Below are positions 1 through 8,585 of a stretch of DNA of 64,000 nucleotides, piece after piece. Location: positions 1-64,000 of the forward strand of contig NZ_JACOFZ010000006.1 of assembly GCF_014284155.1 (NCBI RefSeq), written 5' to 3'. Numbering within the stretch: the first letter of the stretch is position 1; every line of letters begins with the position of its first letter. Source of the DNA: Affinundibacterium nitidum (GTDB taxonomy: Bacteria > Pseudomonadota > Gammaproteobacteria > Burkholderiales > Burkholderiaceae_D). The position numbers and the translations under genes are program-made. The notes under the pieces were generated by a model. It was not told where the DNA came from and did not search any database. It saw only the letters and a program-made list of their open reading frames with translations.

Positions 1-71
1 ACAGGACAGTGAAACGACTTTGCGCCGATGATAGTGCTGCAACCAGTGTGAAAGTAGGTCATCGTCAGGCT
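1..71 (+). rRNA. rrf: 5S ribosomal RNA, 3' part (5' end outside window)
   Basis: The first 71 bases match the conserved 3' half of a proteobacterial 5S rRNA: a GAAACGACTT segment, then GCGCCGATGATAGTG, then GTGTGAAAGTAGGTCATCG, ending in the CAGGCT that closes the terminal helix. The 5' part lies before the window, so a 16S-23S-5S operon presumably precedes it. An intrinsic terminator follows 11 bases later. The 3' end at 71 is set by analogy with known 5S molecules. Confidence 0.93.
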
Positions 72-82
72 CTTATCCCAGA

Positions 83-115
83 AAGCCCCTGATTCCAGCG
101 AATCAGGGGCTTTTG
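83..115 (+). terminator. Intrinsic terminator of the rRNA operon
   Basis: A 12-bp perfect stem (AAGCCCCTGATT at 83-94, complement at 101-112) with a 6-base loop is followed by a short T run. It lies just downstream of the 5S rRNA. Confidence 0.88.
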
Positions 116-244
116 CTTTGCGCTTACCGAAAACATCATCAACTCAATTGGGCGTACAGCCTCAGTACGCCCTCCGGTCGTTTCAGTCTTTGACGATAAC
201 CATCAACTCTATCGACTCACCGTAGTAAAAAGTCAACATTACCG

Positions 245-272
245 TTGACAATCTGATCTGTGATTTTATAAT
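245..272 (+). promoter_or_regulatory. Consensus sigma-70 promoter of the minor pilin operon
   Basis: TTGACA at 245-250 and TATAAT at 267-272 are both perfect hexamers, separated by 16 bp. Transcription would begin near 279, about 40 bases before the first pilin start codon. The flanking DNA is very AT-rich. This is the only strong promoter visible before the seven pilus genes, which then run with small gaps or overlaps. Confidence 0.75.
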
Positions 273-318
273 TAAATAAAAAGCATTATTATTTTATAAT
301 TTTAGATCGGGAGCATCT

Positions 319-891
319 ATGCGTACACGATTAACTAAGGCTCAGATTGGCGTTACTTTAATGGAATTGATAATTTGGATACTGATTATCTCCACGCTGT
401 CGATGCTCGCGATCCCGACCTATGGGGATATGGTCATTGTCAATCGAGTTAATAGCGTCACGAGTGAGCTTCATGGAGCACTTCTATATACTCGTTCAGA
501 GGCAATCAAGCGTGGTGGCAATGTTGTTATATGTCGGAGTTCAACTACGCTTAGCGAAAATCCAACTTGTGATCAAGGGGGAGCTGGAAATGGAGCCGGT
601 TGGGGTGATGGATGGTTGATCTTTCACGACCTTGATCGCAACAAGAAATTTTCAAGTGGCGATGTCGTTTTGCGGATGCAGGGCAGATTGTTTAATGACG
701 GAAATGAAGGAGCAATTATCCCAACCCCAGCACATAATCAGTTGACCTTTAATGCTACTGGACAGACATTTGGCAACTACATGCGGTTTAATATCAGGCG
801 ACCTCGCACTGACCAAGAAGTATCCCACGATCGTTTTCTTTGCCTAGCATCCGGTGGCAGAGCGCGCGTGTCGAGAGACGCCTGCCGATAA
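319..891 (+). CDS. fimT: FimT/GspH-family minor type IV pilin (copy 1)
   Basis: A 190-residue prepilin-like protein. A short basic leader ends at Gly11 and is followed by VTLMEL with Glu at mature position 5, then a hydrophobic helix to about residue 35: a class III signal sequence cut by PilD. The rest fits the GspH/FimT pilin domain. The C-terminal tail carries GRAR at 180-183 next to a final Cys189, reminiscent of the GRxR tail that I recall being linked to DNA binding by competence FimT. A GGGAG ribosome site precedes the ATG. It is the first gene of the pilus operon, and a paralogue follows. The exact FimT or FimU name is uncertain. Confidence 0.85.
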   Translation: MRTRLTKAQIGVTLMELIIWILIISTLSMLAIPTYGDMVIVNRVNSVTSELHGALLYTRSEAIKRGGNVVICRSSTTLSENPTCDQGGAGNGAGWGDGWLIFHDLDRNKKFSSGDVVLRMQGRLFNDGNEGAIIPTPAHNQLTFNATGQTFGNYMRFNIRRPRTDQEVSHDRFLCLASGGRARVSRDACR

Positions 892-1001
892 CTCTTTTAC
901 CGCTAGTATGCCAAAGATCGAGCTTTAAACGCCGTTCATCAGAATTACTTTTGAGAACGAACCCAGTTGGATTATTCTCCTACATGCAAATGGGGAGAAT
1001 C

Positions 1002-1568
1002 ATGAAAACAAAATTCAAACAATCAGGCTCACAGATGGGGGTTACCCTAGTTGAATTGATGATTGTCATTGCGATAGCCGCAGTTCTCGCGAGTATTGCA
1101 ATTCCAAGCTATCGACGAATGGTTGTATCGAATCGGGTCTCGAGTATGGTTTCAGATCTACACGGCTCGCTTTTGTTGGCGCGATCAGAAGCGCTCAAAC
1201 GAGGTACTTCGATTGGTGTTTGTAAAACATCGACACCAAGCGCGGCATCACCTTTGTGTGATTCAGTCTCCGGTGCTGTAGGCTGGGGTACGGGATGGAT
1301 GATATACGTGGATACCAATGAATCCCGTACTCGCAATAATGGTGAACCAATTATTCAAATCTACGGCCCTTACTTGGCGAGTGACGCAGAGGGTAAGATC
1401 GTTTCGAATGCGGCGAATGAAAATATCAGTTTCAACGCAACGGGCCAGACTTTCACAAAAACTCAATTTGTCGTTAGCGCTCCGAGTGCCTTTTCCTCGG
1501 AAGATCGAGCTGTTTGTGTTGCGATTGGTGGTCGAGCGAAGGTTGAGAGGGCATCAAGTTGCCCTTAA
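1002..1568 (+). CDS. FimT/GspH-family minor type IV pilin (copy 2)
   Basis: A 188-residue paralogue of the preceding pilin. The frame is open further upstream, but the ATG at 1002 is preferred because GGGGAG lies at 992-997 and it gives a normal 13-residue leader ending at Gly13 before VTLVELM (Glu at +5). The hydrophobic helix runs to about residue 35. Both copies share the same middle segment (SFNATGQTF here, TFNATGQTF in copy 1) and a Cys-containing tail with GGRAK at 176-180. This argues for tandem duplication and divergence. It probably forms part of the pilus tip complex with PilV, PilW, PilX and PilY1. Confidence 0.85.
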   Translation: MKTKFKQSGSQMGVTLVELMIVIAIAAVLASIAIPSYRRMVVSNRVSSMVSDLHGSLLLARSEALKRGTSIGVCKTSTPSAASPLCDSVSGAVGWGTGWMIYVDTNESRTRNNGEPIIQIYGPYLASDAEGKIVSNAANENISFNATGQTFTKTQFVVSAPSAFSSEDRAVCVAIGGRAKVERASSCP

Positions 1569-1582
1569 ATAGGAGAATAAAA

Positions 1583-2161
1583 ATGCGGAAAATATCTCAT
1601 CAAAAGGGTACAACCTTGATTGAAATTATGGTCGCAATTGTTGTAATGGCGATCGGTCTCTTGGGTTTGGCAAGTCTGCAATTGAATGCTCTCAAATATC
1701 AAAAGACGGCAAGTCAACGTTCTGAGGCGGTTCAAGCTGCGTATGATTTGGGCGAGCGGATGCGGGCGAATTGGTTGATTTCCTCTGATCCTTCAAAATA
1801 TTCGCAAGACCGCGCAGACAATGAGGCTCGCTACAAATACGATGCTTATTATTCGACGACAATTGCTTTAGATCGTAGTGCGTTACCTAATAATTGTGCA
1901 ATATTGATGAGTAATTCGGCCGGATGCGATGCGAAGAAAATTGCAGATAATGACAAAATGGCTTGGTTGCGTATGCTTGAGCTTCGATTGGCTGGAGGTG
2001 CTGGACTTATTCTTCCAGTGACGACAGGCACTTCAGTGAGTAGCTTTGACATTACAGTAATGTGGAAAGAACAAGGATTGACGTCAACTGATCCGGCCTG
2101 CCCCGGCAACGCGGCAGCTCCTGTTGGTGTTCGGTGCTTTACCTTGAGGTATACGATATGA
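1583..2161 (+). CDS. pilV: Type IV pilus minor pilin PilV
   Basis: 192 residues with the PilV-type N terminus: leader ending at Gly9, then TTLIEIMVAIVVMAIGLLGLASLQL, a methylation motif with the GLLGLA stretch typical of PilV. The ATG at 1583 follows AGGAGAA at 1571-1577, which decides the start over an upstream in-frame codon. It lies 14 bases after the previous gene, and its stop overlaps the start of pilW (ATGA). In the known system PilV joins PilW, PilX and FimU/FimT in priming pilus assembly at the inner membrane and holding PilY1 at the tip. Confidence 0.88.
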   Translation: MRKISHQKGTTLIEIMVAIVVMAIGLLGLASLQLNALKYQKTASQRSEAVQAAYDLGERMRANWLISSDPSKYSQDRADNEARYKYDAYYSTTIALDRSALPNNCAILMSNSAGCDAKKIADNDKMAWLRMLELRLAGGAGLILPVTTGTSVSSFDITVMWKEQGLTSTDPACPGNAAAPVGVRCFTLRYTI

Positions 2162-3123
2162 AAATTCGTTTTGCAAACCGACGTTCTATACAAGGGCGAT
2201 CGATCGTCGAATTGATGATTGCTGTGACCATAGGCATGGTGATCCTGATCTCAATTTCTTCCTTGTTTTACGCGAACAAAAATACATTTAGAGCAACTGA
2301 TGATAAGAGTCGCCTGGATGAAGAAGGTCGTCTCGCACTTAATTTTTTGAGTTTTCACGTGCGTATGGCTGGCTATGGTACTTTGCTGAGCTCGATTGAG
2401 AAAAGTGAAGATGATTCAACTGTTCCAGTAAAAGTACAAGCTGCCGTATACACCAGCTTCGCTGATAATAAGGGCGCAAGTACAGATGCGATTCGTGGTT
2501 GCGCTGGGGGCTTTGTCGATAGTTCGAAGACGCTGGCCGATCTAACTTGCACAGGACCAGGCTCTACACCAGATGCTTTTCTGGTGCGTTATGTTGTTGA
2601 TCAGTTTTCCGATAATACGACTACTGCGGGTGTGCCAACAGATTGCCTCGGCGCCGCTGTCTTACCAACGGCAATTCCTCCTGATGCTGCGAAGAAAAAG
2701 GGCGGTATTCTCCAAGAATATATTGTCGAAAATCGTTTTTATATCAAAACGACAAATGGCGTTCCTGAATTGTATTGTCGTGGGAATGGTGGTTTAGCGA
2801 ATCCGACCGATGCACTAAATGAAGGGCAGCCAATTGCAGAGAATGTCGAGAATATGCAGTTGAGTTACGGTGTTTCTTTTAATGGGACTCAGACAATAGA
2901 TCGCTATTTGACAGCAGATAAATTGGCCGCGGCCGATTGGCAACGTGTCATTGCAGTTCGAGTTTGTTTGGTTGTTCGTTCGGCGTCTAACAATGTTGTG
3001 ACTGCCGCACAGACCTATGTCGGGTGCGATGGAACGACAAAGATAACGCCAAACGATAAACGTTTGCGCAGTGTGTTTAATACGACCGTAACCATTCGTA
3101 GTCGTGCCGTTGGAGCAGCATAA
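2158..3123 (+). CDS. pilW: Type IV pilus minor pilin PilW
   Basis: 321 residues. The leader ends at Gly13 before RSIVELMIAVTIGMVILISI, followed by LNFLSFHVRMAGYG, a segment typical of PilW. The start overlaps the pilV stop by four bases and the stop overlaps pilX by one (TAATG), implying translational coupling. Several cysteines in the periplasmic part suggest disulfides. The expected role is in the minor-pilin priming and tip complex. Confidence 0.88.
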   Translation: MKIRFANRRSIQGRSIVELMIAVTIGMVILISISSLFYANKNTFRATDDKSRLDEEGRLALNFLSFHVRMAGYGTLLSSIEKSEDDSTVPVKVQAAVYTSFADNKGASTDAIRGCAGGFVDSSKTLADLTCTGPGSTPDAFLVRYVVDQFSDNTTTAGVPTDCLGAAVLPTAIPPDAAKKKGGILQEYIVENRFYIKTTNGVPELYCRGNGGLANPTDALNEGQPIAENVENMQLSYGVSFNGTQTIDRYLTADKLAAADWQRVIAVRVCLVVRSASNNVVTAAQTYVGCDGTTKITPNDKRLRSVFNTTVTIRSRAVGAA

Positions 3124-3659
3124 TGAAGACTAATCGGAATAAAAATCAGCACGGCTTCGTTCTCCCGGTGAGTATGATTTTCTTGATTGTGATGACGATG
3201 CTCGCTGTGACAGCTATTCGTAAAGCAACGATGGACGAGAAAATTGGCGGCAATTTACGTGCGCAAGAGAGTGCTTTTCAAGCGGCGGAGAAGGGCTTGC
3301 GTTTTTGCGAACGCTCGCTCGATCTGGCAGCAGGCTCAACCACAATGTGTCAATTACGTGCCGGGAGCACAATCAATGTTCTTACATCTCAGGATGCCTA
3401 TGACGATACCAACGTGATGGCTAACTTTCCATCCAAGTGGAAAGATAAAACTGTCTGGACAAGTGGAGATGTTGTAACTGTTTCGGGTACAGATGAACTC
3501 AAAGGGGTTGCATCACAGCCTCAATGCCTTGTTGAGCGCTGGCCTCTGCCTGGCCGCGATCAAAACAGTTGGCCGTATGTGATCACAGCGCGTGGCGTTG
3601 GTAGTGTTGATACAGCGGTTGTAGTTCTACAAGAAGTTATACGTTGCGGTAATTACTGA
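3123..3659 (+). CDS. pilX: Type IV pilus minor pilin PilX
   Basis: 178 residues. The N terminus (QHG then FVLPVSMIFLIVMTMLAV) is followed by EKIGGNLRAQESAFQAAEKGLRFCE, matching the PilX pattern of a conserved Asn-x-x-x-x-x-x-Ala-Phe-x-Ala-Ala-Glu stretch after the helix. Like other PilX proteins it lacks Glu at mature position 5. Its start shares one base with the pilW stop. It is probably the partner that links PilY1 to the minor pilins. Confidence 0.85.
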   Translation: MKTNRNKNQHGFVLPVSMIFLIVMTMLAVTAIRKATMDEKIGGNLRAQESAFQAAEKGLRFCERSLDLAAGSTTMCQLRAGSTINVLTSQDAYDDTNVMANFPSKWKDKTVWTSGDVVTVSGTDELKGVASQPQCLVERWPLPGRDQNSWPYVITARGVGSVDTAVVVLQEVIRCGNY

Positions 3660-3671
3660 TAGAGGTTCATC

Positions 3672-6600
3672 ATGGTACGAACATTTTCTCTGACAAAACG
3701 TGCTTGCGCTGCGATATTGATCGTGTCGCAGATTCTGCTTCCTTTACAAGCCTCTGCAACAGTTTCTAAACTGCCACCAATGGTAAAGCCGAAGGTGCCG
3801 CCGAATATCATGTTCACACTTGATGATTCTGGGTCAATGGTTTTTGAATACATGCCCGATAAATTAGTCCCAGGCTTTAGCTATGTTGCCGGCTTTCCTC
3901 AGCCACCAAATGTATATGAGGCTAATAAAGCCTTCCCATCTGACGTCATGGGGTTTGGCGATGGTAATGGTACCGACAATGCCACTACGTTGAAGATTGC
4001 ACGGTTCCGTAACTGGGAAGTGAACGAGATTTACTACAATCCGGGTGTGAAGTATGACCCATGGAAAAATGCGGATGGTACTTCTATGCCGCAGGCGAAT
4101 CCAGTAGCTGCTTATTTTAATCCGGTTGCTCCGACGGGTGGTAATCTAGTAGCAACGATCAATTTGACCTCAAGTACCCAAGGGGTAGTGTGGGGTAAAG
4201 TAGATTGGATAAAAAGCTCTACGGCCGCTGTTGTCAATGAACAAAGAGATTTTTATCCAGCAACCTATTTCAAATATATAGGCGGCACTGGTTGTGTTTC
4301 TGCGGATGATGCGACCAACGTGAATTGCTTTGAAAAGGTTGAAATCAAGTCGACGGTGACGAGCTATCCGAAGTTTTCTAGTGACCGAACCGAATGTGCG
4401 ACGACCTGTACTTATGCACAAGAGATTCAAAATTTCGCGAACTGGTTCCAATATTGGCGTTCACGTACTTTGTTGGCACGTGGCGGCGCTGGTACGGCCT
4501 TCAGTAAGCAAGAGACAAGCTTGCGTGTTGGTTTTGCAACTTTGAATGCGCCAAGTCGAACGATTAATGGCGTGAGTTCAAGTGTCATTGTGGCAGGTGT
4601 GACACCTGATTTCGCTGGCGCTAATCGCCAGAGTTTTTTTGATGAATTGTATAAGTATCCTGCTTATTTGAACGGTACGCCATTGCGTGCAGCGATGGAT
4701 AAAGTAGGTCAATATTTTAGACGTACCGATGCTGGTGGACCTTGGCAGAATACGATTAATGATACTAGCAGTGGACAGGCAAGTTGTCGTCAAAATTACC
4801 ATATCATGACGACCGACGGTACTTGGAATGGTAATGGCGCTAGTGTAGCCAATGGCAACGTTGATGGAACCAATGGTGTCCTGCGGACAGCCGCGGACGG
4901 TAGTACCTTTAAATACGGCATATCTGGCTCAACATTGAAAGATTCAGCTGGAAATGTAACGGTTACGACCGATAAACAGTACGCCGACACCTACTCAGAC
5001 ACCTTGGCAGACGTTGCAATGTATTATTGGGTAAATGATCTCCGTAGCGATTGGACTGATCAAAGTAAGAAAAATGTGCCAACCAATTCCGCTGATCCTG
5101 CCTTTTGGCAACACCTCGTTACTTACACCGTGGGCCTTGGAGTAGTCGGTACACTTGACCCCGCTACTGACCTCCCTGCTTTAAAGGATGGAACTAAGCA
5201 ATGGAGTCAACCTGCTGCCGATTCCACGAACAATGTGGATGATTTGTGGCATGCGGCAGTTAATGGTCGTGGCCAATATTTTAGTGCGCGCAATCCAAAA
5301 CAATTCGGTGAGTCTCTAGCTTTGGCTTTGGCCGACATCGCAAGCCGCGTTGGTAGTGCGGCTGCGGTAGCGACGTCTAATAATACTTTGGGTTCCAATA
5401 CCAAGCTCTATACTTCTTCCTATCGTACAGATAACTGGTCGGGTAAATTGGAGCAGAAATCAGTCAATGCCACGACAGGTGCCGTTTCAGTCACGAATGA
5501 CTGGGATACGGATAATTGGACTGTTAATGCCTCAACACGGAAGGTGTTCACCACGGCAGCATCTGGCATTGGTGGTATTGAATTTAATTACACTAATTTG
5601 GCCGCGAGCGATAAGACAGCATTCAACGATGCGGCGGCAGATTATTTGCCTACGGTTGTGACGGGAACTAACATTGTTGATTACATTCGTGGCGATAAAT
5701 CCTTAGAAAACAATCCTTTCCGTATTCGCAAATACGTGTTGGGAGATTTGGTTAATTCAGATCCACAATATGTTCGTGAAGGTAAGGATGGCGGTTATGT
5801 GTTCCTGCCAGCGGGTTCTGTTGGTAAAGGTTCCTACCAAACTTTCTTAAATTGGAAGAAGAGTTCGAGTAGGGTCGCTACAGTTTATGTAGGCTCAAAT
5901 GATGGTATGTTGCATGCATTTGATGCTGCGGCGAACGACACTTCAGCTTTGGAACGGTTTGCTTATATTCCGAAGTCGATAATTCCTAAATTGCCTCAGC
6001 TCGCGAAAAAGACTTATTCGCATGAGTTTTACGTTGACGGTACAGTGAACGTTGGTGACGCTGCAATTGGCACAGATATTAATGCTCCTTGGCGTATGGT
6101 TTTACTTGGTGCAACGGGCGCTGGTGGTAAGGCAGTGTTCGCGTTGGATGTTACAGATCCTGCTACTTTCGATCAGTCGAAAGTTTTGTGGGAGTTAAGT
6201 TCGACGATTCCTACAGCAGACAGTGATATGGGTTACACCATGGGTGTACCACAAATGGGACGCTTGAAGGATGGTACTTGGGTCGCTGTATTTGGCAATG
6301 GCTACGAAAGTGCTAGTGGTAAGGCAGTGTTGTATGTTGTTAACCTGAGAACTGGTGCGGTGTTGTACAAGAAGGATACTGGTACCACTTCTAACGGATT
6401 GTCTACACCGAAGTTGTTGATTAATTCTGACTCGACGATCAAAGCGGCATACGCCGGTGACTTGCAGGGCAATCTGTGGAAGTTTGACTTCTCTACCCCT
6501 AGCCCAGGTGATCCAACTAAAGTTGAGATAGCATTTAACGGTTCTCCTTTATTCACTGCCAAAAACAGTGTCAATCCGAGTTTGAAGCAACCGATTACGA

Positions 6601-7262
6601 CACAACCTCAGCTGTACCCACATCCTGAAAACGGTATTATCGTCATCTTTGGTACGGGCAAAATTTATGAAGATACGGATCCGACAAACACTTCTCTTCA
6701 GACTCTGTACGGGATTTGGGACAAGGATTCCGCGCCTTCGACTGTCGTTAAGACGAGTTTGGTCCAACAGACCTTGACTAAAGACAACGGAAGCATGTTC
6801 TATAAATTCCTCAATCCACAAGTCGTAGATTGGAACACCAAGCGAGGTTGGTATATTGATTTGACTGTAGTTTCAGCTGAGCGTTTGGTCACAGATCCGA
6901 TTATTTTCGAGGATCAGGTCATCTTTACGACGTTGATACCTGGGACCAGCACAGATCCTTGCATTACGGATGGATTCTCAACGACCCTGCAATTGAGTCC
7001 TTTGAATGGTGGGCCACTTAGTTATAAGACGATTGACACTAATGGTGACAATCAAATCACCCCTTCTGACACAATGGTGAGCGGTCGCCAAAGCACGGCA
7101 ACGATGGGTACCACGATTATTCGTACAGGCAACCGAAATTTGAAGGTGTACCAAGCTGCAAGTAAAGATGGTACGATGATTGGTGGTGCAGAGGGCGTGA
7201 ATAGTCGAGCTTCAGACCCGATCCCAACGGTTCGTTTATGGCGTCAAATTAACATAAAATAG
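3672..7262 (+). CDS. pilY1: Type IV pilus tip-associated adhesin PilY1
   Basis: 1196 residues with an N-terminal signal peptide (hydrophobic to about residue 30). A DDSGS sequence at 51-55 fits the DxSxS start of a von Willebrand A-like fold, whose body would extend to roughly residue 560. The C-terminal half has the PilY1 beta-propeller hallmarks: RKYVLGDLVNSDPQYV, VYVGSNDGMLHAFDA and YAGDLQGNLWKFD. The Asp-rich calcium loop usually just before YAGD is replaced here by LINSDSTIKAA, but DTNGDNQITPSD near residue 1120 looks like an EF-hand-type loop. The ATG at 3672 follows AGAGG. It is a secreted or pilus-tip protein for adhesion and pilus extension control. Its neighbours confirm the assignment. 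Confidence 0.92.
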   Translation: MVRTFSLTKRACAAILIVSQILLPLQASATVSKLPPMVKPKVPPNIMFTLDDSGSMVFEYMPDKLVPGFSYVAGFPQPPNVYEANKAFPSDVMGFGDGNGTDNATTLKIARFRNWEVNEIYYNPGVKYDPWKNADGTSMPQANPVAAYFNPVAPTGGNLVATINLTSSTQGVVWGKVDWIKSSTAAVVNEQRDFYPATYFKYIGGTGCVSADDATNVNCFEKVEIKSTVTSYPKFSSDRTECATTCTYAQEIQNFANWFQYWRSRTLLARGGAGTAFSKQETSLRVGFATLNAPSRTINGVSSSVIVAGVTPDFAGANRQSFFDELYKYPAYLNGTPLRAAMDKVGQYFRRTDAGGPWQNTINDTSSGQASCRQNYHIMTTDGTWNGNGASVANGNVDGTNGVLRTAADGSTFKYGISGSTLKDSAGNVTVTTDKQYADTYSDTLADVAMYYWVNDLRSDWTDQSKKNVPTNSADPAFWQHLVTYTVGLGVVGTLDPATDLPALKDGTKQWSQPAADSTNNVDDLWHAAVNGRGQYFSARNPKQFGESLALALADIASRVGSAAAVATSNNTLGSNTKLYTSSYRTDNWSGKLEQKSVNATTGAVSVTNDWDTDNWTVNASTRKVFTTAASGIGGIEFNYTNLAASDKTAFNDAAADYLPTVVTGTNIVDYIRGDKSLENNPFRIRKYVLGDLVNSDPQYVREGKDGGYVFLPAGSVGKGSYQTFLNWKKSSSRVATVYVGSNDGMLHAFDAAANDTSALERFAYIPKSIIPKLPQLAKKTYSHEFYVDGTVNVGDAAIGTDINAPWRMVLLGATGAGGKAVFALDVTDPATFDQSKVLWELSSTIPTADSDMGYTMGVPQMGRLKDGTWVAVFGNGYESASGKAVLYVVNLRTGAVLYKKDTGTTSNGLSTPKLLINSDSTIKAAYAGDLQGNLWKFDFSTPSPGDPTKVEIAFNGSPLFTAKNSVNPSLKQPITTQPQLYPHPENGIIVIFGTGKIYEDTDPTNTSLQTLYGIWDKDSAPSTVVKTSLVQQTLTKDNGSMFYKFLNPQVVDWNTKRGWYIDLTVVSAERLVTDPIIFEDQVIFTTLIPGTSTDPCITDGFSTTLQLSPLNGGPLSYKTIDTNGDNQITPSDTMVSGRQSTATMGTTIIRTGNRNLKVYQAASKDGTMIGGAEGVNSRASDPIPTVRLWRQINIK

Positions 7263-7289
7263 AAGTTTGAATAATTGGGGGGAGTGCAT

Positions 7290-7745
7290 ATGAAGTCTAT
7301 AAATAAGAATGAAGAGGGTGGTTTCACTCTGATGGAGATGATGATAACGGTAGTCATCATTGCAATCCTCACAGCTATTGCTTACCCAAGTTATCGCGAT
7401 AATGTTAGGCGCGGGGATCGTTCTGATGCCCGTGCTGCATTGCTCGAAAATGCACAGTATATGGAGCGGTTTTTTACTGAAAATAGTTCGTATGATAAAA
7501 ACGTTGCTGGTTCTGATCCTGTTCTTCCAAGAACAATTTCACCACCGAATGCTACCGGAATTCAAGTTAAGTACGAAATTTCAATTAAGAGTAAAGCTGC
7601 GACTACTTATACTTTACAAGCAGTGCCGAAAAACGGTGCTACAACAGACTATTGTAAGACTCTGACAATCAATAACTTGGGACAAAAGTCTGTAGATGGT
7701 ACTCCAACCAATGGTATGACTGCGGACACCTGTTGGACGAAGTAA
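7290..7745 (+). CDS. pilE: PilE-like type IV pilin
   Basis: 151 residues. An upstream in-frame TTG exists, but the ATG at 7290 is chosen because GGGGGGAG lies at 7277-7284. The leader ends at Gly11 before FTLMEMMITVVIIAILTAIAYPSY (Phe+1, Glu+5). The RGDRSDARAALLENAQYMERF segment is typical of PilE/ComP-like minor pilins at the end of fimT-pilVWXY1-pilE operons. Two C-terminal cysteines (YCKTL and DTCW) would form the D-region disulfide. It is the last gene of the operon, followed by a terminator. Confidence 0.85.
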   Translation: MKSINKNEEGGFTLMEMMITVVIIAILTAIAYPSYRDNVRRGDRSDARAALLENAQYMERFFTENSSYDKNVAGSDPVLPRTISPPNATGIQVKYEISIKSKAATTYTLQAVPKNGATTDYCKTLTINNLGQKSVDGTPTNGMTADTCWTK

Positions 7746-7790
7746 GATTGCACCTAACGTGTATATGTGGCGTTGATTCTTGTGAGTGGA

Positions 7791-7818
7791 GGGCTTGAAG
7801 AAATTCAAGCCCTTTATT
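7791..7818. terminator. Bidirectional terminator between pilE and nrdR
   Basis: A 9-bp perfect stem (GGGCTTGAA at 7791-7799, TTCAAGCCC at 7804-7812) is followed by TTTATTTTTT on the plus strand. It lies between convergent genes and overlaps the nrdR stop region. Confidence 0.7.
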
Positions 7819-8266
7819 TTTTCTTTACTTCTTGAATTGCTTCGACGAATTCAGAGACATCTTCAAAGCTCTTATATACCGACGCGAAACGAATATAGGC
7901 GACTTTGTCGAGGCGCTTAAGTTCACGCATCACCAACTCACCTAAGTGCCCAGAGACCACTTCACGTTGTCCGCTATTGAGGAGTTTTTCTTCGATTCTT
8001 TGAATGGCAGTGTCAACCGCCTCTGCTGATACCGGACGTTTGCGCAACGCCAACATGAGACTTGCACGTAATTTTGCCGATTCATATTCTGAGCGGCTAC
8101 CGTTCTTTTTGACGATAACTGGCATCGTGAGTTCGATGCGCTCATAAGTCGTAAAGCGTTTATCGCAACTGGCACAACGACGGCGGCGGCGTATCGTGTC
8201 GCCTTCCTCTGAAATTCGGGTGTCGATCACTTGAGTGTCGTCGTGGTGGCAGTATGGGCATTTCAT
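7814..8266 (-). CDS. nrdR: Transcriptional repressor NrdR
   Basis: 150 residues, the usual NrdR length. The N-terminal zinc ribbon has Cys3, Cys6, Cys31 and Cys34, and RRRRRCASC is the conserved DNA-binding patch. The ATP-cone domain covers about residues 49-139 ([17 protein letters not shown]). NrdR senses ATP/dATP and represses ribonucleotide reductase genes through NrdR boxes. It lies downstream of and codirectional with glyA, an arrangement common in betaproteobacteria. The gap contains a terminator and repeats, so it may also have its own promoter. Confidence 0.97.
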   Translation of the reverse strand: MKCPYCHHDDTQVIDTRISEEGDTIRRRRRCASCDKRFTTYERIELTMPVIVKKNGSRSEYESAKLRASLMLALRKRPVSAEAVDTAIQRIEEKLLNSGQREVVSGHLGELVMRELKRLDKVAYIRFASVYKSFEDVSEFVEAIQEVKKK

Positions 8267-8285
8267 GATTGGACTTTCTGTCTCC

Positions 8286-8327
8286 TAGGACTTACGCATA
8301 ATAGAGCTTGGCATTGTTGTGCTCGCG
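8286..8327 (+). repeat. Dispersed repeat, left-half copy (matches 40647-40688)
   Basis: This 42-bp stretch starts with TAGGACTTACGCA and matches the left part of the 70-bp inverted-repeat element at 40647-40716 at about 33 of 42 positions by eye. The right inverted repeat is missing or decayed. It lies just upstream of the nrdR start codon, in the glyA-nrdR gap. Confidence 0.6.
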
Positions 8328-8433
8328 CCGTTTTGCATTTGCACAGCCTTCCGCAGCTTATTGAGCCGTCGCAATTTCGCATAAGCCTATCTTTGTTTAA
8401 ACTTGTGAAGCTGACATCATTGTAAAACATACG

Positions 8434-8494
8434 ATCTCTGTCGTTTCACAGTTTAGCGACTTTTGTTGTGAACAGGACAAAAAACGACAGGATC
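8434..8494. repeat. Inverted repeat upstream of nrdR
   Basis: CTGTCGTTT at 8438-8446 is the exact complement of AAACGACAG at 8482-8490. Flanking GATC on both sides extends the match with a one-base bulge. The loop is about 35 bases. There is no T tract, so it is not a clear terminator. It could be a structured leader or a remnant of a small mobile element. Confidence 0.4.
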
Positions 8495-8532
8495 TTTCGT
8501 TTATCGCAAGTTGAAATCCATTTTTGGATAAA

Positions 8533-8562
8533 AATAAAGCCACTCCGAAGAGTGGCTTTATT
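8533..8562 (-). terminator. Intrinsic terminator of glyA
   Basis: A 13-bp perfect stem (AATAAAGCCACTC at 8533-8545, complement at 8550-8562) with a 4-base loop. Read on the minus strand it follows the glyA stop by 24 bases and runs into TTTTTATCC. Confidence 0.85.
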
Positions 8563-8585
8563 TGTGTTTGGCGCTGCTAAGAAAC

